Assembly: GCA_020882975.1 (NCBI GenBank)
Contig: JAHRFD010000007.1
Coordinates: 121,766 to 185,765, forward strand
DNA: 64,000 bases
DNA from: Microcoleus sp. EPA2
GTDB lineage: Bacteria; Cyanobacteriota; Cyanobacteriia; Cyanobacteriales; Microcoleaceae
Direction of reading: 5' to 3'
The position numbers and the translations under genes were made by a program. Positions 36,501 to 43,578 of this stretch are shown in pieces; position 1 is the first letter of the stretch; each line of letters opens with the position of its first letter. The notes beneath the pieces were generated by a model, which worked only from the letters and a program-made list of their open reading frames with translations, did not search any database and had not been told where the DNA came from.

Positions 36501-36760
36501 GCGAAATGGGTGAAAATGAAAATATGGGAGCAGCGGATTTACCTTTTACGCTGAGTGCTTCGTCCTTTGAAGTGATGCCTGGTGAATGGATTGATGAATT
36601 GTACGAGGCGGCGGAAGAAGTGGACAATGATTGGATTTTCCGGTTAATTTTGGCGATTCCTCCTATTCATGCTAATTTCGGCAACGCGATCGCAGAATTG
36701 GCTAATAACTTCCGGTGCGATCTGATTATTGATTTAATTGAAGAATTGAGAAATTATTAA
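33575..36760 (+). CDS. Hybrid histidine kinase REC-PAS-PAS-PAS-HisKA-HATPase-REC
   Basis: This 1061-residue cytosolic hybrid kinase has an N-terminal REC (D63 in VISDYLMPNIKGD), then a coiled coil (LQKLNQELENLVEERTTQL). Three PAS domains follow, at about 165-285, 290-425 and 430-555; the second has WEWDLSTNTTIWSEELSRIF. HisKA has H580 in FLSNMSHELRTPLNAILGFS, and HATPase_c has INIIGNALKF, DTGPGIS and GTGLGLPIS. The C-terminal REC has D883 in LIWMDMRMPVMDGYE. A C-terminal stretch of about 100 residues is helical with no clear Hpt histidine motif. REC domains at both ends allow control from the small regulator's pathway and phosphorelay output. Confidence 0.92.
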   Translation: MNNKPVIICVDDEPIILESLKIELKKALGEEHLLETSEGGEDALELAEELLAEGSEIVAVISDYLMPNIKGDELLKQIHRISPKTIKIMLTGQADLEAVANTIKHAKLYRYIAKPWQSEDLKLTVKEAINSYFMEKQLAEQNTKLQKLNQELENLVEERTTQLRFSEEKFAKAFRSSPNPITITRLKDGSHLEINDAFCQTIGYSPAEIIGRTALDLNIWVSQEARKKMFLMLKEKEIIRNYEFNFRTKKGEIRTALLSAEIIEINNETCVISVSQDISDRKLAEEKLRALATSLAAAQRLAHVGNWEWDLSTNTTIWSEELSRIFGLDSSQPAPTVDEFAQYVHPDDLEKWQSSINAAMTTGEPYTLEYRILQPESIITDGNLPSQTNQGSFIRYIEARGEPVVNQQGQVTKIFTTLMDITLRKLAEIALVESEEKYRHLVETSQDIIWSCDATGHLTFVNQAVKQIYGYEPEEMIGCSFSDFFAPESTAPDLQLQQYLLTGNSVFQYESIVLGKDGRIIDINTKAIAHLNSEGNAIGATGTASDITERKQAEITLRQAKEEADRANKAKSEFLSNMSHELRTPLNAILGFSQLLSRDTGLGEEQQQYLGIIIRSAEHLLILINNILQMSKIEVGLVTVNNSTFDLQKMLNNTEEMLKMQAQKKGLQLIFDCAPNLPKYIETDESKLRQILINIIGNALKFTSEGGVNLRIKHELLKSENTLTNSPEINNCCLLFEVEDTGPGISPEEMESLFKPFAQTESGRKAQEGTGLGLPISKQFVNLMGGEMSVVSTVGEGSIFKFDIKVSLPDTVEIQITQTARRVVGIEPGQPEYRILAVDDRLESRLLLVRMLSSLGFAVREAENGVEAIDVWSSWEPHLIWMDMRMPVMDGYEATKRIKAHLKGQATVIIALTASAFDEERSVILSVGCDDFVAKPFREQVILEKIAKYLGVRYVYDRELAGNSHGSQFAGGLFNGEMGENENMGAADLPFTLSASSFEVMPGEWIDELYEAAEEVDNDWIFRLILAIPPIHANFGNAIAELANNFRCDLIIDLIEELRNY

Positions 36761-36855
36761 AATTATAAATATGCCAGAATAATTACAGCTTGTGCTATGA
36801 TATCAAATTGATCACTTTTTTATATTGGCAATTACATAACAAAAATCAACAATCG

Positions 36856-38796
36856 ATGACTCAAAATATTACCAAAGAGAATAGAGGCAACATATTAATT
36901 GTTGACGACACTCCAGAAAATTTGCAGGTTTTATCAGCCACACTGTTAGATCGAGGATATAAAGTTCGGGGTGTAATTAATGGTAAAATGGCAATTAGAG
37001 CTGCCAAATCGAGTTCTCCCGATCTAATTTTACTCGATATCAAAATGCCGGAGATGAACGGCTATGAAGTCTGTGCTAAACTCAAAGCCGATGGGGAAAC
37101 CTCAGAAATTCCTGTAATTTTTATTAGTGCTTTAGATGAAGTTTTAGATAAAGTAAAAGCTTTTCAAATTGGTGGGGTGGATTACATCACCAAACCATTT
37201 CAGGTAGAAGAAGTTTTAGCAAGAGTTGAACACCAACTGACTATAAAAAGACTACAAAAAGAACTAATTGCTCGCAATAATCAACTGCAACAAGAAATTG
37301 TCGAACGCAAAAAAGCCGAAGAACAAGCAGCCGCTGCTTCTCAAGCAAAAAGTCAATTTGTTGCTAATATGAGCCACGAATTAAGGACTCCCCTGAATGC
37401 GATTCTGGGTTTTACTCAAGTAATGAGTCGTGATTCTTTACTGAGTAATGAAAATATAGAAAATCTCAGAATCATTAACCGTAGCGGGCAACATTTGCTG
37501 GAATTAATTAATGATGTTTTAGACTTGTCAAAAATTGAAGCTGGAATAGTTGCTTTAGATGAAAGTAGTTTTGATTTATATCAAGTCTTAGACACTTTGG
37601 AAGAGATGTTTCAAATCAAAGCTGAAACTAAGAATTTACACCTCAAATTTTCCGTACAATCCCAGGTTCCTCAATATATTAAAACCGATGAAAAAAAACT
37701 GCGTGTCTGTTTAATTAATCTGCTGGGAAATTCCATAAAATTTACTGAAAACGGTGGTGAAATTTTGCTAAGAGTGGGTCTGGAAACAGTTCCCTTCCAG
37801 TCAGGAGAAACAGAAATTGATTCTAACTCGATTCCCAACGAACGATGTGTAATATTTTTTGAGGTTCAAGACACTGGAGTTGGCATAGCAGCCGAAGAAA
37901 TGGACACTTTATTTAATGCTTTTGTGCAAACAGAAGCGGGTAAAAAAGCGGCTGACGGCACGGGTTTGGGTTTAAATATTACCAAAAAATACGTGGAAAT
38001 TATGGGGGGTAATATTGAAGTAAGTAGTATTTTAGGTGAGGGAACTACTTTTAAATTTAACATTAAACTATGTGCGGTGGCTCCCTCAGAAGTAAATATC
38101 ACGAAATTGCAACGGGTGCTGGGGCTAGAACCAGAGCAGCCAATTTATCGAATTTTAGCAGTGGATGATAATACTGAAAATCGGCTGCTGCTAATTAAAA
38201 TGCTTGCACCCATTGGCTTTGAAGTCAGAGAAGCTGAAAATGGTAGACAAGCAATTGAAATCTGGGAAAGTTGGCAGCCGGATTTAATCTGGCTGGATAC
38301 GCGAATGCCAGTAATGAATGGTTTTGAAACTGTGGCAGAAATTAGAGCTAGGGAGAAAAATACTCGATCGCATACTGTAGTTATTGCTCTGACTGCTAGC
38401 ATTTTTGAGGAAAGAAGAGGCGAAATTATCGCAGCAGGCTGCGACGATTTTGTGCGTAAACCTTTTCAAGAACAAATCATTTTTGACAAAATTGCTCACT
38501 ATTTGGGAGTGCGCTATATTTATCAAGAGTTGTCTGTACCTTTTGGAGTAGGAGGGAGGCGTTATTTGAACGGCGAAAAACCAGATTCATTTTTTTTACC
38601 ACTGCTGGCAGAGATGCCAAAAAGTTGGTTAGAGGAACTGGACGAGGCTGCTAATGATGTTAATGAAGAATTGGTGATTCAAGTTGTCGATCGCATTTCC
38701 GAAAGTCATCCAACTTTAGCTAATGCTTTAAAGGATTTACTTGAGGATTACCGACTTGACAGAATAGTGAATTTAACTAAATCAATTTTAGAATAA
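36856..38796 (+). CDS. Hybrid histidine kinase REC-HisKA-HATPase-REC
   Basis: The product is 646 residues from ATG 36856. A GTG at 36790 gives an extra 22 residues unlike the family, so I reject it. The N-terminal REC has D61 in LILLDIKMPEMNGYEV. HisKA has H174 in FVANMSHELRTPLNAILGFT. HATPase_c has INLLGNSIKF, DTGVGIA and GTGLGLNITKK. The C-terminal REC has D481 in LIWLDTRMPVMNGFE. A helical tail follows that aligns in style with the tail of the preceding protein (MPKSWLEELDEAANDVNEELV). The two genes look like an old duplication in which this one lost its PAS sensors. It has no sensor domain of its own. Its stop abuts the next ATG. Confidence 0.92.
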   Translation: MTQNITKENRGNILIVDDTPENLQVLSATLLDRGYKVRGVINGKMAIRAAKSSSPDLILLDIKMPEMNGYEVCAKLKADGETSEIPVIFISALDEVLDKVKAFQIGGVDYITKPFQVEEVLARVEHQLTIKRLQKELIARNNQLQQEIVERKKAEEQAAAASQAKSQFVANMSHELRTPLNAILGFTQVMSRDSLLSNENIENLRIINRSGQHLLELINDVLDLSKIEAGIVALDESSFDLYQVLDTLEEMFQIKAETKNLHLKFSVQSQVPQYIKTDEKKLRVCLINLLGNSIKFTENGGEILLRVGLETVPFQSGETEIDSNSIPNERCVIFFEVQDTGVGIAAEEMDTLFNAFVQTEAGKKAADGTGLGLNITKKYVEIMGGNIEVSSILGEGTTFKFNIKLCAVAPSEVNITKLQRVLGLEPEQPIYRILAVDDNTENRLLLIKMLAPIGFEVREAENGRQAIEIWESWQPDLIWLDTRMPVMNGFETVAEIRAREKNTRSHTVVIALTASIFEERRGEIIAAGCDDFVRKPFQEQIIFDKIAHYLGVRYIYQELSVPFGVGGRRYLNGEKPDSFFLPLLAEMPKSWLEELDEAANDVNEELVIQVVDRISESHPTLANALKDLLEDYRLDRIVNLTKSILE

Positions 38797-40680
38797 ATGG
38801 ATCATAGCGGAATTAAAATATTGATGGTTGACGATCAACCGATTAATCTGCGTTTTTTATCTAATTTACTAAGCTCTCATGGCTATCAAGTTTACAGAGC
38901 TATTTCTGGACAACTAGCTTTGAATGCAGCAATCGCTTATGCTCCTGATTTGATTTTGTTGGATATCAGAATGCCAGAAATGGACGGATATGAAGTATGT
39001 CAGAGGCTAAAAAAAATACCCGAAACAGCGCAGATTCCTGTAATTTTTTTAACCGTTTTAGATGATATTAACGATAAAATAGAAGCTTTTCGAGTGGGCG
39101 GATTAGACTACATTACTAAACCTTTTCAAGTGGAAGAAATTTTAGCAAGAATCGAAAAGCAAATTGATTTACACAAGCTGCAACAGCAATTAAAAAACCA
39201 AAATGTTCAACTGCAACAGTCGCAATTGTTGCTAGCAAGCGTGTTGAATAGTTCCCTAGACGGTGTGGTAGCTTTTTCTGCTGTTCGCAACAGTCAGGGA
39301 AATATTGTTGATTTCAAATGGATTTTGTTGAACCGGGCTGCGGAAAAAATGCTGAGTATGGTGTCCCCAAATTTAATAGGAAAGTATTTGTTAGAACAAA
39401 TTCCTCAAGTCTGCAAAAATGGTCTATTTGATGTGTACGTTTCTGTGGTAGAAACAGGAGAAACAGTAGAGCGAGAATTTTATTACGAACACAATCGCAA
39501 ATTCAGTGCTTGGCTGCACATTGTGGCTGTCAAATTAAATGACGGTTTGGCTGTCACATTTCGGGATATTAGCGGACGAAAACGATCGGAAGCAGCCCTT
39601 CGCGCCAGCGAAGCTCGCTTTCTGGCCCTGACTCAAGTCTCCTCAGATATGATTACCCTGGCGGATGCCAATTGTCATGTCATCTATCAAAGTTCAGCCG
39701 TAGAAAGAGTTTTGGGCTATTCTCCAGCAGAATTTATGGGTAAAATGCCTTTGCAAGTGCTGCACCCTGATGATTTGGCTTCCCAAAAAGAGGCAATTGC
39801 TTGGATGCGAGCAAATCCGGGTATTTCTAAACTTATGGAATATAGGTTGCGCCACAAAAATGGTAATTGGGTATGGCTAGAGGGAGTTGCTACTAACTGG
39901 CTTGAGGATGCTGATATTGGTGCTTTTGTGGTACTCACTCGCGATATTAGCGAACGCAAACAAGCAGAAATTACTCTCACTCGCTATGCTCAAGAATTAA
40001 GTCGATCTAATGCAGAACTACAACAGTTTGCTTATATTGCTTCCCATGATTTGCAAGCACCTTTGGGAACGATTTCCGGTTACGCTAAATTATTAGAAAG
40101 GCGCTGTCAAGACAAATTCGATCCTCAAACTTATAAATTTATTAGTAATATAATGAGTTCTTGTACAAGGATGCAGAACTTGATTGATGATTTACTGGAA
40201 TATTCACGAATTGGCAGAAGCCAGAAACCTTTTGCATTGAGTGATTGCAATTTAGTGTTTGAGGAGGCTTGCGCTAATTTGGAGTGGGCTATTCGTAAGA
40301 ATCAAGCTATTGTTAGTAGGGCGGATTTGCCGATGGTTGTGGCTGATAGTTCTCAATTAGTGCAACTATTTCAGAATTTAATTGGCAATGCTATTAAGTA
40401 CCGGGGTGGCGATCGACCGATGGTCCACGTAAGTGTTTCTCGACAGGGGGATAACTGGCTGTTTTCTGTAGAGGACAACGGTATTGGTATTCCAGAGCAG
40501 TATCAGGAGAGTATTTTTCAGATTTTTCAGCGCTTGCATACTCAAAAAGAATGTTCGGGAACTGGTATTGGTTTAGCGATTTGTAAAAAAATTGTCGATC
40601 GCCACGGCGGTCGAATTTGGGTGCAATCAGGACCCAATCGAGGAGCGATTTTTTATTTTTGTCTTCCTGTAGGGGAGTGA
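38797..40680 (+). CDS. Histidine kinase REC-PAS-PAS-HisKA-HATPase
   Basis: This 627-residue cytosolic kinase has a REC domain (D56 in LILLDIRMPEMDGYEV), two PAS domains (about 145-265 and 270-400) and a HisKA of the bacteriophytochrome-like type (H417 in FAYIASHDLQAPLGTISGY). HATPase_c has NLIGNAIKY, DNGIGIPE and GTGIGLAICKK. The start ATG follows the previous stop with no gap, so the hybrid kinase and this one are translated together. A domain set of this kind is often paired with an Rcp1-like regulator, and one is encoded next on the same strand at 41222. Confidence 0.92.
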   Translation: MDHSGIKILMVDDQPINLRFLSNLLSSHGYQVYRAISGQLALNAAIAYAPDLILLDIRMPEMDGYEVCQRLKKIPETAQIPVIFLTVLDDINDKIEAFRVGGLDYITKPFQVEEILARIEKQIDLHKLQQQLKNQNVQLQQSQLLLASVLNSSLDGVVAFSAVRNSQGNIVDFKWILLNRAAEKMLSMVSPNLIGKYLLEQIPQVCKNGLFDVYVSVVETGETVEREFYYEHNRKFSAWLHIVAVKLNDGLAVTFRDISGRKRSEAALRASEARFLALTQVSSDMITLADANCHVIYQSSAVERVLGYSPAEFMGKMPLQVLHPDDLASQKEAIAWMRANPGISKLMEYRLRHKNGNWVWLEGVATNWLEDADIGAFVVLTRDISERKQAEITLTRYAQELSRSNAELQQFAYIASHDLQAPLGTISGYAKLLERRCQDKFDPQTYKFISNIMSSCTRMQNLIDDLLEYSRIGRSQKPFALSDCNLVFEEACANLEWAIRKNQAIVSRADLPMVVADSSQLVQLFQNLIGNAIKYRGGDRPMVHVSVSRQGDNWLFSVEDNGIGIPEQYQESIFQIFQRLHTQKECSGTGIGLAICKKIVDRHGGRIWVQSGPNRGAIFYFCLPVGE

Positions 40681-41221
40681 AGGTAGAATTTATAAGCTCT
40701 AAGCTGCTGCGGTTTGGCTCTGGTTAAAAATCAGGATGGAGGAAGTAACAGAAAGGAAAAAGTAATAGCTTTAGTGATTTTGGAAAAATATATTTATATT
40801 TACTTTACATAATTGTGAGAAAAATGTAGCATATTTACTGATGACAAAAAACAAATAAATGGCTGATAATTAATTTATTAACTCAAATCTTGTAAAAGTT
40901 TAAAATCAGCGGTGCACGGCAGAATTTTCAATTTATTTCAACTGTATCGAGAGTTTCTTACTTTCCCCTACAGTAATTTAGAGTATATTTCGGGGGCAAG
41001 CCTTGGTGATAGTTCTAGTTGTGTGGGTTGTGCATTTTTTAAAAAAATGCTAAGTGAAACAAGCATTAATGACAATGGTTTGCCTGCAAGGCAAAGAAAA
41101 GAATTTTTGCTACACAAACTCAGCCTGGTTGGTCAAACCAGCAAAGTTAGGGCAACAGATATTGGCATATCCTCGGATATTTGTTCAATTTATACCAGGC
41201 TACAGCATTCGTTGGTAGTGA
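40681..41221. other. 540-bp gap with hairpins upstream of the Rcp1-like gene
   Basis: No convincing gene is present. The first 240 bases are AT-rich. From about 41031 small inverted repeats follow: GCATTTTTT/AAAAAAATGC (41031-41050), TTGCCT/AGGCAA (near 41080-41096) and CTGGTT/AACCAG (near 41127-41143). They could fold in a transcribed leader of the response regulator. A 108-codon frame from a GTG at 40912 overlaps the regulator and has no family resemblance, so I leave it out. Confidence 0.4.
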
Positions 41222-41686
41222 GTGAAAGCAGTGAATAATAAAAACAAAACATTCACTATTTTAATGGCTAATGATGACGAAGATACCCGTTTTTTCGTGC
41301 AGGAATCACTCCGAGAGATTCCCATAGCAATTAGAATCGAATTTGTGGAAAATGGGGAACAAATGCTAGACTATTTATACTGTCGTGGCTCCTATGCTGA
41401 TGCGAGGAATGGGCGCTTCCCCGACCTGATACTTTTAGATCTGAATATGCCGAGGCTGGACGGGCGAGAAGCGCTAACTTTGATTAGATCGGACTCCGAC
41501 TTGCAACATCTCCCGGTGGTGATACTGACTACATCGCAAAGCAGCGGAGATATTTTGCTTTGTTACCGCTTGGGTGCGAATTCTTTCATATCCAAACCAG
41601 TGACTTTTGAAGGGTTGGTTGAAGTAATGAAGACTTTGTGTCAGTATTGGTTTGAAATCGTTTCGCTCCCGTCGGAGGCTCTATAA
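41222..41686 (+). CDS. Rcp1-like single-domain response regulator
   Basis: This 154-residue REC protein is of the Rcp1/CheY-like type that serves phytochrome-like kinases. It begins ILMANDDEDTRFFVQESL. D73 lies in LILLDLNMPRLDGREAL. The conserved Thr lies in VVILTTSQSSGD, and the Lys in NSFISKPVTFEGL. The start is GTG 41222 or GTG 41231, and no ATG is near. The kinase upstream (38797-40680) has the matching HisKA type, so the two are a likely pair despite the 540-base gap. Confidence 0.88.
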   Translation: MKAVNNKNKTFTILMANDDEDTRFFVQESLREIPIAIRIEFVENGEQMLDYLYCRGSYADARNGRFPDLILLDLNMPRLDGREALTLIRSDSDLQHLPVVILTTSQSSGDILLCYRLGANSFISKPVTFEGLVEVMKTLCQYWFEIVSLPSEAL

Positions 41687-41872
41687 GCTAAGTTGTAGGG
41701 GTAAGGATTCGGGGAATTAATCTCTGAGTAAAGCCCAAAGTTTTCTGCCCCAAGGCAATTTTCCCTAGGGGAGGTTTCCAAAGATGAGATGGTTTCCGTT
41801 GCTAGTCGCTATGTCGGCTATTAGTTAGAAGTTCTAAATAGTTGTTGTCAACCCGCTCGAATTGCTATAGTT

Positions 41873-43567
41873 GTGTTAACGTCTAACCACTCGATAAAAG
41901 TTTTGTTGGTGGAGGATAACCTCGCAGATGCGACTCTGATTGAAGACCTTTTAGGGTCATTCAGTGACGCTACATTTATGCTTGAAATTGTTAAGTCTAT
42001 CGAAGAGGGAATACAATATCTGCAAGGAGCAGAGTTTGATGCCATACTATTAGATTTGTCCGTGGCAGATTGTTTGGAGGGAAGCGATCCGATCGCGATG
42101 CTGAAAGCCCGATCGCCCACAGTGCCAATTGTGGTACTAACAGATATGAATGATGAACATACGGCACTGTCAGTATTGCGATCGGGCGCTCAAGATTGTT
42201 TGGTGAAGGGCAGATTTCATAGAACTCTTTTGGTGCGGGCAATCCACTATGCGATCGAACGGCAACGCATAGAGGAACAATTGCGACAACAAGCCCAAAG
42301 AGAGCGACTTTTGGCTAAAATGATCGAAAATATTCGCTCGTCCATCGACGCTACAAGTATTCTCCACAGTACCGTGGCAGAAGTACGTCAATTTCTGAAA
42401 ACAGACCGGGTTTTAATTTATCGCTGTCACAATTCTGCGACACAACTCGACAGCGAAGAGCAAAAATGTGAGATTGTCGCAGGTGACGGATTGCCACAAG
42501 GTGATATTGAAAACCAAAATATTTGTTCTGCTTTGGCGGTATCCTGTCTTTTTTTGGCGGAGTCTCAGTCGGTACAAGCAATATCTGATGTGAGTGGGAC
42601 GGAATGGACGGGTAGTTGTAAAAAATTGCTGACAGATTGTGAAATGGCAGCAGTTTTAAGCGTTCCAATTTGGCAATTTGAAGACAAGGAAGCGACAAAG
42701 AAAATATCTTCCGATTCTAGGTGGGAAGCAGAAAAAGATGAGGATTATCCCGAAGATTTAATGACGCTGCTGTGTGGTGGGACACCGCAGAGAATGCTCA
42801 AAAATGAATCTGAGTCGGGTACAGAAAATAAAAATTATTTGTGGGGAATGCTGACAGCATATAATTGTACTGGAGCTAGGCAGTGGCAGGCATGGGAAAT
42901 AGAATTTTTAACACATTTGGCAAATCAAGTGGCGATCGCGATCGAACAATCTGAACTTTACCGTAAGTTAGCAATTGCCAACCAAAAATTGCAGCAACTA
43001 GCAACTACAGACGCACTGACACGGATTGCTAACCGCCGCCAGTTCGATCGCATTTTGATGTTGGAGTGGCGTAGGCTAGCAAGAGAGGAATTGCCACTGT
43101 CTTTAATCCTGCTTGACATCGACTTTTTTAAATCTTACAACGACTTTTACGGGCATCTTGCCGGCGACGACTGCTTGTATCAAGTGGCTGGGGCGATCGC
43201 CTCTGCTGTCAAGCGGGCTGGAGATTTGCCAGCCCGTTATGGTGGGGAAGAATTTGCCGTACTACTACCCAACACTGGAGCCGAAGGAGCCCACGTTGTC
43301 GCCCGGACAATTTGCGATCGCCTCGATGCGCTAAAACTCCCCCACGCGCGATCGGAAATCGAGCCCTACGTTACCCTCAGTTGTGGGATTGCTACCACAA
43401 TTCCTGCTCCTGAGCGCTCTCCCCACAGCCTAATTCACAGTGCTGACAGCGCTCTCTATCAAGCTAAAACTGAAGGCAAAAACCGCATTTGTCACGCCAG
43501 CAGCAACCCTCACTCCTCGGCTCACAAACCCCCAGATTTATCCCTAGAGTCCGTTTCTTCAATCTGA
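41873..43567 (+). CDS. Diguanylate cyclase REC-GAF-GGDEF
   Basis: This 564-residue protein is predicted to make c-di-GMP. An N-terminal REC (D61 in AILLDLSVADC) is of the same branch as the RECs of the kinases at 46155 and 50191. A GAF domain follows (about 135-360) with a long low-complexity insert rich in Glu and Lys (about 280-315) and no chromophore Cys motif. The GGDEF domain (about 380-545) has the active-site GGEEF at 457-461 and a product-inhibition site RAGD at 448-451, five residues before it. So activity is likely to be feedback-inhibited. The start is GTG 41873, since no ATG is close. The stop lies 11 bases from the convergent kinase stop. Confidence 0.9.
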   Translation: MLTSNHSIKVLLVEDNLADATLIEDLLGSFSDATFMLEIVKSIEEGIQYLQGAEFDAILLDLSVADCLEGSDPIAMLKARSPTVPIVVLTDMNDEHTALSVLRSGAQDCLVKGRFHRTLLVRAIHYAIERQRIEEQLRQQAQRERLLAKMIENIRSSIDATSILHSTVAEVRQFLKTDRVLIYRCHNSATQLDSEEQKCEIVAGDGLPQGDIENQNICSALAVSCLFLAESQSVQAISDVSGTEWTGSCKKLLTDCEMAAVLSVPIWQFEDKEATKKISSDSRWEAEKDEDYPEDLMTLLCGGTPQRMLKNESESGTENKNYLWGMLTAYNCTGARQWQAWEIEFLTHLANQVAIAIEQSELYRKLAIANQKLQQLATTDALTRIANRRQFDRILMLEWRRLAREELPLSLILLDIDFFKSYNDFYGHLAGDDCLYQVAGAIASAVKRAGDLPARYGGEEFAVLLPNTGAEGAHVVARTICDRLDALKLPHARSEIEPYVTLSCGIATTIPAPERSPHSLIHSADSALYQAKTEGKNRICHASSNPHSSAHKPPDLSLESVSSI

Positions 43568-43578
43568 AATCTCAAATC

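Noticed and set aside
36790..36855. GTG start giving 22 more residues on the hybrid kinase
   Set aside because: The extra residues are unlike REC-family N-termini. ATG 36856 is followed closely by the REC domain.
40912..41238. 108-codon frame from GTG upstream of the Rcp1-like regulator
   Set aside because: It overlaps the true regulator gene, has no family resemblance, and contains hairpin-forming sequence.
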